Source: Tetradesmus obliquus
Taxonomy: Eukaryota > Chlorophyta > Chlorophyceae > Sphaeropleales > Scenedesmaceae
Assembly (NCBI GenBank): GCA_030272155.1
Contig: CP126191.1
Location: forward strand, 1,696,501-1,760,500
Length of the DNA stretch: 64,000 nt
Direction: 5' to 3'
Part shown: piece by piece, positions 1 to 14,162 of the stretch
Layout: each line of letters begins with the position of its first letter
How positions within the stretch are numbered: the first letter of the stretch is position 1
Notes under the pieces: generated by a model
Seen by the model: the letters and a program-made list of their open reading frames with translations, nothing else
What the model was told of the DNA's origin: nothing
Databases searched by the model: none
Position numbers and translations under genes: made by a program

Positions 1-2572
1 GCTGGTGTGGCAAGGATGGTCCGGTGGCATTGGTGGTTAGGGTGAAAGAGTTGGTGCTGCGAGGATTTTGGTTGCTGCAGGGCCGCAGCATGCGGTGTTT
101 GTGGCAGGGTTGCTGGGGTGGTGATGTGAACAGGACCAATAGCATCCGCTTCAAGGTGCCACTTTTGATGCAGGGACAGCAGCTGGCAGCAACACCGCTT
201 GTGGTAAGCATTCCTCACCTTGTTCTGTGCCTGCCCGGTAGTGTACAGCGGCAGGCATCTCACCCAACAGTGCAGTTTTCACTCTTGTGTGAGCAAGCTG
301 CCACGAGCCTTGCAGTGACACGCTGGAGAGTCTGTGTTTTGGCAACTCAGTCACATCAGATGTGTGTGCTGTGCACACGCGATTGTGTGTGATTCCTGTG
401 CTGTTATTTTTGCCAGCGGCTGTACTGTAGGCTGTGATGTAGCAGTTTTGCAATGCTTCCCCTGCTGCTTACTGCAGGACAGCGTGTGCTGCATACGTAA
501 CGTTGTGGGTTAGCACAGTGTCGTGGTGTGCGTGAAAGACCAAAACACCGAGTTATATGTCTGCTGTGGCATGCTGTTGTGGCATGCTGTTTTCGGTGCT
601 GTTTGCTTGTTTCCCAGCCGCAGCGTTGGTGCTTTTGAGGGTCCCAAGTGTATGCACCGATGTACTGTACGCTATTTGCAGTGATGATATGCGTGTACGT
701 GTCTTGTCCCCACTACACGAGCAAACACCCATGTTTTGCGGTGAGGCATGATTTGTGGTAAGACATGTTTTGCGGTGAGAATTGCTGCCCTCCATGTTGC
801 GTCAGTGTGGCATCTGCGTCATGACAGCTGACTGTGGGCTGCTGTGCATGCCCTACAGCCAACAGTCAGCTGCCTACTCACCTTGTACACTACTCGTTTT
901 TTGACTGGCTGCGGCACTGACAGGCGCCCTCTGATGCCTGCCCTGCTGTTTGTGCCAACATTGTTGGCCTGACTTGACGCGTAACTTCGGCTGACGACGA
1001 ACGCAACCTGATGTGGGTGTGCCACACAGTGGAGGTGGCTGATGGCTGGCCTAACCTCCTGCACACGTGCTGCTGGGGCGCCTGTACTACATCTAGTGAA
1101 TCACTAGTAGTGTTATGTGGTTGAGGGTGTGCTTGCATGCATGCCAGTTTGGTGCTGCTGTGTGTGTTGTGTTTTGACTGTGTTGTACACTCGTGCCCAT
1201 TGTGTTTTTTTGGTGCAGCTGCCCCCTGTTGCGCTGCTGTGTTTGCGGTGATGTGTGGAGGACATGATGCAGGCACGCAGGCGTGTAGTGTGACTGGGGC
1301 AGTCAGGGGCAACAGTGGCATGGTTGCGATGTTGCATCTTGCATCTGGCTTGTGTGTTGTCTTGCTTTTGAGCGAATTGATGCACACAGGTACGTCGCCC
1401 TGTTGTGCATGTGTGACCCCTTACTGTTGTTTGCAGAATTGACCTGTCGTGTTTTGCGTCTGAGTGTGCATCTCTCTATGTGCTTGTTTGTGTGTGGTCG
1501 ACAATCGCACGCTGCTGTTACCATACGTAGGTAAGCCGCAGCGTGGTGTGGGTGGCATGAAGTTCAGCAGGGGGAGGGGCAACAGTTCCTGGTGGTGGGT
1601 AGAAACGGCGGTGGTGGCTACTGGTGTAGCGGTGCGTTATTACTTTGTGCGTCATGTACTTTTATGTGTGGCTGGTGCCTGTAGAATTGTTTGGCACAGC
1701 GCTGCATGCAGACTGATCGTCAGTTCGCTGATGTGTGGCGCAGAGCTGCTATTTTGCAGCTGCGGCAGTTGCCTGGTGACCATGCAGCGTCTACCAACCG
1801 ACCTTGCCACGGTCAATGTGGGTCGAGGCTACTGCTGTGACTTAGCGGTTAACATGCCGGCAACGATGATATTGTTATCACTGGAGCATGCCAACGCGCG
1901 ATTCACCAGCATGAGTGGGAGCTGACCCAACGCCTGTCTTGGGGGCTTCCAGTCCATGTCAGTGTTTTTGCGCTGCAGCGCTCTATGCTGGCATTCAGCG
2001 CAACCTTGGCTGGTTTTTGGTGAACATCCTTGGCTGGTTGGTTCCTCGAGGTGGCACCTGTAACGCTTGAGCGCCTGTTGTCTTGAGCCTGCACAGCGGA
2101 GACCTTGGCACACTGCGCCGTAGGCTGTCAACATGGCAGGATGGGTGCCAACCGGCACATGCTTGAAACACCAACCGTGAATCATAATACTGCCTAATGT
2201 GCGAGATCATCATCGAAGGCGCACAGCAGGTGATGTGTTGTGCCCAGGCTGGCAGTTCAATTCAAACCATGTCCAAGGTCGCCACGTCAACCTGTCGCCA
2301 GGGTTTGGGATGTGTATGCCAGGATGAAAAGGAAAGGCGAGAACCAAATAATTCCCAAGTGAAATCCGCGTTGTTGTACGGGAATGCACACCGACAGGGC
2401 CGTTCTTACTCCACCCTTCCTCTCGTTGCGTGCTCGCACAGCCATGCATCTGGAACGCAAAGCCAAGCAAGTTTCTTACCATCGTGTCTCCTGCCTTGTC
2501 TGCCCTGCACGTCTCGCCGCTGCTGCTGGTGCTGGTGCTGCTGCTGCTGCTGCTGCTCTGCTGCTGCTGTAG
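1..2572. other. Unassigned region upstream of first recognised DNA-PKcs exon
   Basis: This stretch is rich in G and T on the plus strand and has no long ORF with recognisable similarity. By position it should hold introns and perhaps short exons for the N-terminal 400 or so residues of DNA-PKcs, but I could not place them by splice consensus plus homology. One candidate is 2197-2229, an ATG followed by 10 codons and a GT donor. Its phase (0) fits the exon at 2573, but it is too short to trust. Another possible exon edge lies after a CAG near 79. No other gene is visible. Confidence 0.4.
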
Positions 2573-5500
2573 GGCCTGCGCGTAGTGCTTGCAAGCTTAC
2601 TGCCCCTTGTCAGCAGAGCACCACTGGCATTCGGAGCAGAAAGCTACCAGGTAACTTCGTTTAATCATATACCCACGCAGTGAGCATGAAAGATAGCTCT
2701 CTGCGAACTGCTGTAGTTCACCAGATAATGCTCTGGCTACATCTCAATCTCTCCATATCATGCCTGCAATGAAGACTGTGTTGTTTGTCAGCGCTTTTGA
2801 CACAGCCTATACAGGCCTTTACACAGTAGCGCTGCTGGCGTTGCTGCTCCCTCTTCTTACAAACCTCTCTGCGACACAGCACCACAGTTTCAACCATGCA
2901 TCCGCACGTATCCTGCATGCTGTAGCCAGACCTGCACCTCCAAACAAGCAACATACTCATTTGAATGTGGTGGTCCCCAACACCTCTCCGACCCCTTCAA
3001 TGTCTTGTATTGTGCTACATGCACACATTGTCATGCTGCAAATGCACCTGATGTTGTCTTGTGAATGCAGAATGCGCCAGTGGAGCGGGAGGCTGTGCTG
3101 CTGGGGGCGCTTGCTGCTGTGGCAGCGCAGCAGGCAGCACTGCAGCGCAGCCAGGCGGCTGCAGCAGCAGCAGTCGAGGCAGCAATGCAGGTGGCGGCAC
3201 GCCTCATAGGTACGGGACACACTGCACAGCATGAACAATGCAGTGGTGTGGTGATACAGCAGGGGCCCTGCAGTGCATGTTGAATTTGATCTCAGGCTGT
3301 GCTACTCATGCGCCTTTGCGCAGGATGACAGCATTGCATGTATGCGATGTATCAATAAGCAGAAGGGTTCAAGCACCAGGGCCGTTTGTGATGCGTCTCC
3401 TGGCTGGGTTGCTTGCTTGCTGCTGCGGCAATGGCATCACATGGAGTTGGTGGCAGTATTGCTAATGGTTCCGTCATACTTGTGCTGTGCCACATCTGCA
3501 GGGTCATACCTCTACCAGTGGCCTACGCAGCGCACTAAAACACATGCGGCGCTCGCGCAGCTGCTCACTGCAGCTGATGCAGCTACAGGCGACGCACAGG
3601 CAGCGGCGCCGGCAGCAGCAGCAGCAGAACCTGAAGGCGTTCCATCGGTTGCTGCTGCAGCTGGCGGCAATGGTGGCATGCTACTGGGCGGGGTCATTGA
3701 CAGCCTTTTGAGGGAGCTGCTGGCTGCAATTCTGAAGCAGCTGACACCACAAGAGGTAGGGTTGTGCAGCCACTTGTTTCTTGCCATCTTTGGCACTTCA
3801 TGGCACTTACTATACGAGTTGTTGGAGGTTTCCCCACAACGCCTGGCGGTTGCTGGTGTTTCCAAGGCCTGACTGACAGAGCCCTCATGCAAAACGTTTG
3901 AAAACCTTGTTGACAGCAGCTCGCAATCACTTCATCAACAATCATAACATTTTTGCCGTGCATGCAGCTGGAGGAGGGCCCCATCATCATCACCAACAGC
4001 GGCGAAGCAGCAACAGCAGCAACCAGCCCCTGGAGCATCTACAGCAGCCTTTGGACAGCGCTGCTCGCCAGCAGCAGCCACACACCCACACCTGCAGCAG
4101 CAGCAGCAGCAGCAGCAGGCGGTGGCAGCAGTGATAGACAGCAAGCCTTGCCACTGCTGCCACCACACCTGGCGGGTGCGCTGTTTGATGCCTTGATGGA
4201 AGCTTGCCTGAGTGGGTTGCATCCTGCTGCAGTGTATGTGCTTGGCAGCAGCTGGGACCTTGCTGCTGCTGCTGCTGCTGCTGCTGGGGACAGCAGTGCA
4301 GCAGCTGAACAGGCAGCAGCAGCAGCAGGGCCTGGCCAGGGGGATGCTAGGAAGGCTGCTGCCTCCCAGCGGCTTGCTGCTGCCACGCAGGGCCTAGGGT
4401 TTGACGGCCCCACTGCAGCAGCAGCAGCAGGCAGCCGGGTGCAGAAGCGAGGCAGGGAGGGCGAGGCTGCGCCACCTGGGGTTGGCAGCACCAGCAGCAG
4501 CAGCAGCAGGGTGGGAGGTGTCTCGCCTGTCAAGCCTAGCCTGGCAGCAGCTGGCATGGGGCGGCATGTGATGGCTGCTGCTGCTGATGGTGATGCTGGT
4601 GTTGGTGGCGGCGTGCAGTGTGATGCCTCTGTTCTGCGCGGCTTGCAGGACCTTACAGGTGGGGACAAATGGGCTGACTCAATTTTTTAGGCGAGCTTAC
4701 GCGTCGTCATCATCGTCAATCAGCAGATACCATTTACAAGCTGCCAGGCAGCTTGCTGTTGAGGTCATGAACGATGTTTTCACAATGCAATACTATGCGG
4801 CAGGCGGAGAGGCGTTCAGGATTGTGGCCATCAAGGCATACCCTTTGACATTACAAGCAAACCCTGTAAATTACAAGACATGCGTGCCGCTTATCCAGCT
4901 TTTGTGTTGTTGTCACCACTGCTGCTGCTGCAGCCTTCCTGTCAGAGCTGCTGCAGCAGCTGGGCCCCCAGGCCTTTTGCCGCTGGGCCTACCCCCTGGC
5001 TCTGAGTGTGGTGGCGGCTGCCACGCTAAACCCCGGCCTGCACGGCCTCTATACCCTAGCCGCCACTACACTGGAGCTCTGCAGCCAAGCTGGCCTGCTG
5101 GAAACAGCTGGCAGTGTCACTAAACAAGCTTCAGTAGCAGCAGCAGCAGCAGTGCCAGGTGACAGGGCGCTTGAGCAGCAGCAGCTCACAGAGCTCTTCA
5201 GGAACTTCCTACCCCAGGTTGTCACCAGCTGTGAACTTCACAGCGAGCCAGGGCAGACAGCAGCACTGGAGCTGCTGCTGTCAAAAGCTGCACTGCCGCT
5301 GCTGCCAAGTAACAGCAGGGCACTGCCGCTATGCATGGCTCTGCGCCTGGGGGTGAGGCATCCTGAGGCTGCTGCTGTTGCTGTGTCAGCGCTTGAAGCA
5401 TGGGAGCAGCAGCAGCCACAGCAGCTGCAGGCGCTGCTGCCGCTGGTGGTGCCGCTGCTGAATCCGTACTTGCAGGACATATCAGCGGCACCTGCTGCAG

Positions 5501-7433
5501 AAGATGCAGCGGATGGGGAGGGGTTTGAACAGGCGACCTCTGCGGGAGATTATGAAGACGATGACGGCAGAAAGGTGGACATCACTAGCAGCAGCAGCAG
5601 CAGCAGGCTTGCTGGCGCCAGCAGTGTGGTAGGCGTAGGCCTTGCTGCTGCTGAGCAAGCCAGGCTGTACAGGTCTGAGAGGCGCCAGGCGGCAGCAAGC
5701 CGTAAGGCCAAGGGCGCGGCAAAGCAGGTGTGCCTGGCAGCTGGATTGTTGTAAGGTTTGACAGGCTCCCTATTCATGATTGACGGGCTGCAGCCTCCCA
5801 GATATTGTGCTGAAGCAGAGGACTGCATACCAGCGGCGCTGTGCTTCAATGTGTGTTCATAACTTGCGTCGCACCCTTCTGCATGCACTGCGTTAAATGT
5901 TGCTGCCGTAAGGGTTTGCCCAGTTGCACGCATTTGGTGTCACTTGCTGCAGGGCCTGGTGCCACTTCAGCCACGCATCCTGCTGTGGCTAGGCAGGCAG
6001 GGCGGCCCTGCTGCTGCTGCACTCGCTACAGCAGCTGCAACCGCTGGCATCCCTGGCGCTGCTGCTGGTGCTGGTGGTGCTGCTGCTGCTGCTGGCTTGG
6101 TGTGGTGTGACGCGCCGCTGGTCGGCATAGCTACGTCGTTCCCTGCTGAGCACAGCGGCGGCCAAGTCAGCCTGGAGGTGTGCGCAATAGGATGTTGAGC
6201 AGCAGGAAGCATGCTATCGCTGTCAAATTGTGTACATCTGACATGCTGCTCGTACGCCAGCCTGTTTGCAAGACTTCTGCATTCAAGTTCGCCACTTTTG
6301 ACTTGCGTCACTTGTAACAATTGACATCTGCCCCATGCATGTCAGGGACACGTGCTTGCCCCGCTCGCTGAGTGTCAAACACTTACAAACAAATAATTAT
6401 AATCTTTACCGTCCTCGCACGCCGTCCGCATGCAGGTGTACCTGGACAGCCTGCTGCCGCAGTTGGTGGGCCTGGCTGAGGGTGACGCCAGCAGGGCGCG
6501 GCGCGTGGCAGCCTACGAGGGCCTGCACAGCATCAGCCTGTGGCTGGTGGGCAACATGGCGGCAAGCTCACAGCAGTGTGAGTGCGGCTGGTATGGGGCA
6601 TTGTAGCCTATGTGCATGTAATTGAAACCTGTGAAGTGCTGCCTGGTAAATTGTAGCAGGTGGGCAACATGGCGGCAAGCTCGCAGCAGCGCGAGTGCGG
6701 CTGTGCAGTTGTGCAGCTGTTTGGCTTGCTTGCTTTGCATCGTCGCTATCCAAAGCAAGGCAGCCGCCTCAGTCTCCTGCTGTATGACTGTGGTACTATG
6801 TTGGGGCTGCACTTGTTGTGGAGAGCTTATTGCAGACCTGCTGCTTGCTTACCTGCTGGCACTTATATGTAGCGCATGTTTATAGTTGCCTGTTTTAGCA
6901 AGCTAGACCTTGTAACTGACCTACTGCTTTCCGTGCTGCATCTGCAGTGGCAAGTGCCGGAGGCAGCGAGCAGCACGCCGCAGCCGGCCGCTACGCGGCG
7001 TTGACGCGCAGGCTGTGGCCGGCGCTGCTGCGGCTGGCAGCTGGGGGCGATGCCGTGGCCTGGCAGCTGTTTGGGGCGCTGCTGGACCAAGTGGTGCACT
7101 GGCTGGCCAGGTGCGGGCAGGATCAGCAGCGTCGGCGTTGTGCCTGCTATCATTCTGCATGCATCTGCGTGCACAGCAGCTGTTTGGCGCGCTGCTGGAT
7201 CAAGTGGTGCACTGGCTGGCCAGGTGCGGTGAACAAGATAACAGGAATATCAGCCTTGTCTGTTGCCACGTGCAGCAGTGCTGAACAGTTTGACGTCAAG
7301 AAGGGCAAGGAGAGCAGAGTCTAGGATGACGGCGAGAGAAGAGTGTGTGTTTTCTTGTGTGCTGGACACTGCTGCACGTTTGTGAGCTGCTGTCTCAGCC
7401 TGAGCTCCAGCCGCCAGACACTGCCCCACATGG

Positions 7434-7505
<72 letters not shown>

Positions 7506-7599
7506 GATGCATTGGCTTGTCACACACAGCACCTCGGAGCAGAGCCCGGATGGTGCCGCCAGCTCAGCACTCATAGAGGCCCTGCTGGACGCAATGTGC

Positions 7600-7633
<34 letters not shown>

Positions 7634-10600
7634 CTGCGCCAAGCGCAGCAGCAGCAGAGGCTGGTGGCGCTGCTGCTGCTGGTGCTGGTACTGCAGCTGC
7701 TGCTGGTGCTGCTGGCGGGCGGGCCCTGGTGCAGCTGTCAGCACTGCTGTACGGCACCTTTTTGAAGCAGGCAGTGCTTGCCACTGGCAGGTCGCAGCGG
7801 GCATCATCAGGTGGGGCTGCGTGCAGTGCTCAGTTTGTTTGCAGAGCTTTGTGTTTGCAGCTTGCCAAAGCGCAAGGCTGGTGCTGTAGGAATAGCACAG
7901 GCAGTTGCGCTGCTTCATGATTCTGCATGGCATCTTTTTACATGGCACTCCAACCATTGTTTGATGGCATGGCTGCAAGAAACGTAACTCACCTGCTCTA
8001 TCTGAAACAACCTGCTTCGCCTTCTGCACCACAACTGCTGCGTCCGCTGCTGCTGCTGCTGGCGCAGGCGCTGTGAGCCGCACAGGTGGCCAGCTGCTGC
8101 TGCGGCTGCTGGACAGGCTGGGGCGCCTTGGGGCTGAGGCACGCACTGGAGCAGCAGAGGGCTTGGCGGCATGCGCCAAGTGAGCAGCAGCACAGCTGCT
8201 GTGTGGTGTGTGAAGCAGCAGGGCACCAGCTGCTCATGATGTGTGCTGCAGCAATCAGGGGTCTTAAAATGTTTTTCACTCTTGCCTGAAGAGTGCTATT
8301 GAGGAATGGTGGACAGAGTCAGCATAAGCACAAGCAGAGCGCTAGGTTGACAGTGTGTGCACAGCCTGCAAGCTGTCTGTCTATCTCTTCCATGAGCACG
8401 CTTTGGAGCAGCCCCTTCCTCCGTACTAATTCTTCATTTTATTTTTGTGCTCTTGCTCCCCGCCAGGGCGCTGCCATGCCGGCTGCTGCTGGGCATGCCT
8501 GAGGGAGCCAGCCTGCTGGTTGAGGCGCACCTGGTGGCGGCGATGAAGCGGCTGACTGGGGCACTGGCGGCAGCAGCAGGTGGGATGCCAGACAGACGCA
8601 GCTGCTGCAGCTGCTGCGACCCCGACCCCCTTGGGGATACATCTATGCGGCCTTGTGTATAGCTCAGTGTTGCCGCGGAGTACATAGCAGCACATAGATG
8701 CATGCTGCTGCCACACTCAGACAAGGCCACTCTGCACTGCTCAAGTGTCGAAAGCACGGTGGTTGTGTCAACCATGAGACTGTGATATCAAAACCTGCCA
8801 AACATATGACTTGCGCCCAACTGAAGTCATTGCTGTACTTGCAGACGACGCGCCAGGCGTGGGTGGTGCTGCTGCTGCGACGCGCCGTGCACTGGCCGTG
8901 GTGCTGCAGCAGTGGCTGCCGGCCTGCCTCGACAGGCTGCTGCTGCCAGCAGATGGCGCAGACGGCGCAGAGCAGCAGCAGCAGCAAGGGTTGGAAGGTC
9001 AGTTGGCAGCACTGCAGACGCCAAAGCAATATTCATGCTGATGTGTTGATTTTTTCATGCTGTCAGCTGTACATGCTTGTTGTCTGTGGAATGCTTGTAG
9101 CACTACCAACGCGTCCCGGGTTCCCTATGTGAGACTATCTTTACACGTCATCTTGCCTCTGCTGCTTTTCAACCACTTGCAGCATATGCCAGCAGCGCCC
9201 TGGGTCAGTTTCTGGACTGGCTGTGGCCCCTGACGGCTGCGCCTGCAGCAGCACAGCGCGCCACAGCGCAGCAGGTGCACAGCATCCTGGGGCGGGAGCT
9301 GCTCACTGCTGCTGCTGCTGCTGCTGCTGATGGTGGTGGTGGTGGCGCTGCTGCTGGGCTGAAGGAGGTGGATGGGCAAGGTCAGTAGGTTGCATGTGCT
9401 TGCGAGCTAGCTAGTCAGATAACTTGGGTTGGCTCCAACCTACTGCGTGTTCTGCTGTATACGCACTCCAGGCACTCTGCTGTGCTCATTAGGTCTGACA
9501 CCGCTTGCTTGATGTCCATAATGCCTGCAGCTGCGTGCCAGACAATCTACGAACAGACCATGCAAGAGCAGCGGCACAGCAGAGCACGGTTGTTTGCGCA
9601 GCTTCAATTGTCATTGCCTTTGTTCGTGTTGCTGTAGATATGACTCCACTTGCAACACCCTATTTGCCGCTTCCTGCAGGTGCCAGTGCAACATGGCTGT
9701 CAGCTGTTCATTGTGCAGGCAGCACCAGCCAGCAGCAGCAGGTGCTGAGGCAACTGCTGCAGCTGCACCACCCGGCACCACCCTCTGCACTGCTCACTGC
9801 ACTGCTGTGTGGCAAGCAGGCAGCAGCAGCAGCAGGCAGAAGTGCAGGCCTGCAAGGCGCTGTGATGGCTGGCGCGGGCCAGGTGATGCCTGCAGCGCGT
9901 GATGCTGCTGTTGTGGGCTGGCTGCGGGCTGTGATGGCTGCTGCTGACTGGTGCTGCTGGGCGCTTGATCAAGGGTGAGAGGCGTGCATTGGGGTTACAG
10001 ATTAGGTGGATGCACAATTTGGGGAAGCTGAACAATTTCAAAAGTGAGAGCTACGTGCAGAACAGATTGAGTGGATGCACAATTTGGGGAAGCTGAAGAG
10101 TTACAGACAGTAAGAGCTGCATGCAGAACAGAACAGCACTGGCATTGCTCTCACCAAGAAGCCCTTCAGCTGCCGAGACTTTTGCTTCTTACCAGCCAGC
10201 GTTAGAACGTGTAATGCATGCTTCTTTGCCAGCTTGCATGCCGCAGCACGACTGCTCACCATGTCAGGAGCTGAAGAAACTTGACTTGTTTCAGCTCTAT
10301 ACTGGCCATTGCTGCCTTTGCTGCTGCCTTGTGTGCCTCACAGACTGCTAGATGTGCCAGAGCTGTCGTGGCAGGTCAGCCGCATTGCGCCGGCAGCCAC
10401 CACAGCTGTGGACGGTGTTGCACAGCTGCTCCTGCTGCTGCCAGACCTCATTCCAAACAGCAGCAGCACCACCACTCCATCAACAACACAGGGCGATCCT
10501 CCTGCAACGGCAGCAGCAGGTGCTTTAGACACTTTTGCAAGTGGCGAGCTGCTGCTGGCATCAGCTGGATCAGCAGAAGTGCAGCAGGCAGTGCTAGCGT

Positions 10601-11225
10601 CACTCGAGCTGCTGCAGCGCCTGCTGGGCTCAGGGCTAGCAGAGCAGGCACAGGAACGAGCGATGCAGATGTTGCAGCAGCAGCAGAGGCAGCTGGGTCT
10701 GGCTGTAGCAGTCCAAGCTGGTGGTGCCACAGGGTTTGGGTCAGGTGGAATTCCTGTTGGTGATGGGGGCGGGGCTGGCAGCTGCAGCCGGCTGTGCCTG
10801 ATGGGGCTGATGGCTCCTGAGAAGCTGGGTTTCCCTGCTGCAGGAGGTGAGCTGTGTTACTTTTGCATGTTATTTTTATTTGAATTGAGCAGCTGGCCGA
10901 GGTGCTTTTTTGCGTGTAATGCTGTGCTGCTTGTCAGTAGCTGAAGTATAGTCAGCATCAGCAGGCTGCCAGCAGCTGAATCCAGCGTACCGTGCGTCCC
11001 CAAATCTGAGTTTACTGCACACATGATACTCGATTGCAGTTTAGGTGAATTCAGGGGCTGTGTTTGTGCCTGACTCCTGCTGCTGCAGTGACAGCACGGG
11101 CCAAGCTGGAGGCTGGCATTCAAGCGCTGCTGGCTGCGGCAGCCACGCAGCAGCCGGCGCTGCTGCAGCAGCTGCAGGGTGACCTGCTGTCGCTGCTGCA
11201 GCTGGTGGTGCTGCCTCAGCTGGGG

Positions 11226-11259
<34 letters not shown>

Positions 11260-14128
11260 CCATCAAGGAGCCGCAGCTGTCTGCAGTCAGCCGCATCATC
11301 AAGGGTGAGCACAGCCGACGAGTTTTTTTGGCAATGGTTTATGGCAGTGATGTTCCAAGACGCTGACACCGGTCCAGCACACTTCCAAGCATCAAACATC
11401 GTATACACGTGTCAAGCAGCACTCTACCATGAAGTATTACAACCCCCTACCCACCCCTCCTCACCTGTCCTAAAACAATCTCTCTCCACACCTGCCCACC
11501 AACAGAGGAACACAACAAGCGCCCGTCGCCTGCCGTACCATCCCTGAACAACCTCTTGTACCTTGCTGTGCTGCACATCTGTGCTGCTGCTCCGCAGGCT
11601 TGATCCTGGCCAGCAACCTGCTGCCTGGCACCTTGCTCGGCCCGGATATGCCTTCTCACCCTCTTCTACAACTCTTCTCCTGCAACTGCTGCTTTGCAGG
11701 CTTGATCCTGGCCATCAACCTGCTGCCTAGCGCTGCAGCCTGGCCTGGCGGCTCGCTGCTGGCGCCAGGGGGGCAGCAGCTGCAGCAGCAGCTGGCACAG
11801 GCCTGCCTGAGGCTGGCGCTGGCGCTGGTGGGCCTGGCTGCTGGTGGCGGCTTTGCAGGAAATGCACGGGGCGGTGGGCTGCGGCAGCCGCCGCAGGTTG
11901 AGGATGCGGCAGACGGTGCGCAAGGATATCTGGCATGATACAGTATGGCTTTGCTGTGTACGCTTTGTTGTGCGTATCGAGCTGGCGATGTGGTTTCTGC
12001 TGGCTTGCTTGGTTGATGTATGTTAGCCAACTCACGCTTGCCTAGAAGGCACCGTGCGTGTGTGGCAGTGGCAGGGGTGTTGCACTGGGTGCTTTGTTCG
12101 TTGCCGCCCACATCGCCAACTTGGGAAATTCCTGCGTTTTTAGCTCTGTCCAGCATGTACAACGGCACAACACTGCTGCTGCTGCTGCTGTGCAGGTGCC
12201 CTGCAGCTGGCGCTGCAGCTGCACCTGCCGCACCAGCAGCTGCTGGACCTGCTGCTGCAGCCGTCACCAGCAGGACAGCGCCTGTACAGCACCTTTGCCC
12301 GCCACTTCAACACCTGGCTCATATTCAATGCCGGTGCATTGCTGCCCCAGCTGCTGGATGCAGTTGCTGCAGCTGCTGCTGCAGTAGACGCAGCATCTGC
12401 TGCTGATGCAGCAGCAGCAGCAGTGCCTGGTGCCGGTCTGTCTAGAGCTGCGGTGACAGCGCAGCAGCTGCTGCTGGGTGCCCTGGAGGGCCTCACTCCA
12501 GCTGCTGGGTCCAGGAGGAGGGACATACGGGCAGGCAGCTTCCTGCAAAGCCTCTGTGCAGGTGAGAGGAGTTGCATGAGCAGTAGCATGTAAATCACAT
12601 GTTTTGTCTAGCTGGGACTGCAACCAGCACATCATGTTGGGGCCTCAGACCGCAGCAGCCGCTGGCTGGGCTGCTTTGTAAACACTAGACATAGCAACAC
12701 TGCTTAGCAGTGCTTAAAGCAGCAGACCATGTGGCAGATGAGAGTCAGTTGCTTGCAACCGCAGCAGCAGCAGGCGGATCTGTGCAGTGTTTGCAGCGCT
12801 GCACTCGTTGCCACCCATGCTAACAATGGCCGCTGCCTGCCTGCTTCAGGTTTGCCACGGCTGCGGCCGCTGCTGCAGCCTGCAGCTCCCCTCACCTCAC
12901 GCACAGCCCTGCTGAAGCTACTGTCAGCCCTGCTGGCCCTGGACGCCAGCTCAACCCTAAACCCAGCCACAAACCCTGCGTTTGACTTTGTGTTGACCGC
13001 ATACAAGCAGCTGCTGTCTGAGCCTGGCAAACAAGTGCAGCAGCGGCAAATGGTCAGTGAGGCGCTGCAGCTGCTTGGCAGTCTGTTGATCGGGCTGCAG
13101 CAGCACCTGCAGCAGCAGGCTGCTGCTGTGGCAGCTGTGAAGGAGCTGCAGGGTGTGCTCTCTGACATTGTGGATAGTTGGGGAGTTGCAGTGCGTGCAG
13201 TGAAGAGGTGAGATAGGGCAGGCTGTGCTGCACCTGTGGTAGTGCTGCAGGGCGTTCAGCTGTGAGAGCGACAGCAGCTGTAGCATGATCATGCAACTCA
13301 CAGGGCCAAGCAGCACTGCATGCCATTTCGAGCACAGGGTTGAGCACTTCAATTCCTTGCGGGAAGCTGCCAAGAGAAAGCCTGACTTGTCACTGCAGCA
13401 TCAACATAACAAATTGCGACTTCATACGGCAACTTGTGTGTCCTGTAGCCATGGCAGGCAAGTAAAACGCACGTTATAACACATTTCCGTGCATGCTGTC
13501 CCCTGCAGGCACTCTCCGGAGGGGCTGGCATACCGGCAGCAGCTGCTGGCCATGGCTGATGCACTCATGGCTGTCGCCAAAGCACCAGCAGCAGCCACAC
13601 TCGCCACTTTTCCTCCTGCAACCATAACACAACTGCCGCAGCAGGTGCCAGGCCCTGCCAGTGGCAGTGCAGCAGCAGCAGCAGCAGCAGCAGCAGGTGT
13701 GGCTGGTCAGGGTGCTGCAGCAGGCCCTGGCTGTGTGCTGCTGCAGCTGCTGGATGTGCTGCTGCCTGAGCTGGCAAAGATGGGCCAGGAGCTGACACCA
13801 CACCCTGCAGGTGAACAACTTGTGCTCACATGTGCGCTCCTCAGTGGTGCTGTAGTTGGTGTGCGTACATCAAGTTGAAAGCATGGATCCAGCCGAGAAC
13901 AATGGCAGTAGACTGCAAGTCACACATATCAGCACGATGCACCTGCAAACGCACGCCCTTCAATGGGTTCTGGGAGAACTTTCACATCATGCCGTTCCAA
14001 CCTTGCGCGACCTAATGCTGCATGTGTTTTTGAACCGATGCCTGCAGGTGCTGCACCGTCAGCGCAGCCGCACCCCTTCCATGAGCAGCTGGAGCTGCGC
14101 CTGGCAGTGGCAGCAGCAGCAGCATGGC

Positions 14129-14162
<34 letters not shown>

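Larger units (their letters stand above)
2573..10846 (+). other. PRKDC: DNA-PKcs N-terminal HEAT region (15 exons)
   Basis: Exons: 2573-2650, 3071-3209, 3502-3755, 3968-4658, 4934-5727, 5953-6177, 6436-6577, 6948-7110, 7530-7810, 8068-8179, 8467-8579, 8845-8997, 9183-9380, 9680-9974, 10295-10846. The segments are helical and Leu/Ala-rich, as in the N-HEAT solenoid. Direct matches to the human protein include the block around 5340-5400, the LLP..L.LA block in 6436-6577, the QLF..L..Q..HW block ending exon 6948-7110, and the ALIEALLDAM block that continues it in exon 7530-7810. Runs of GCA and CAG codons add low-complexity loops, for example in 3968-4658. Phases close throughout except between the last two exons. 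Confidence 0.85.
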
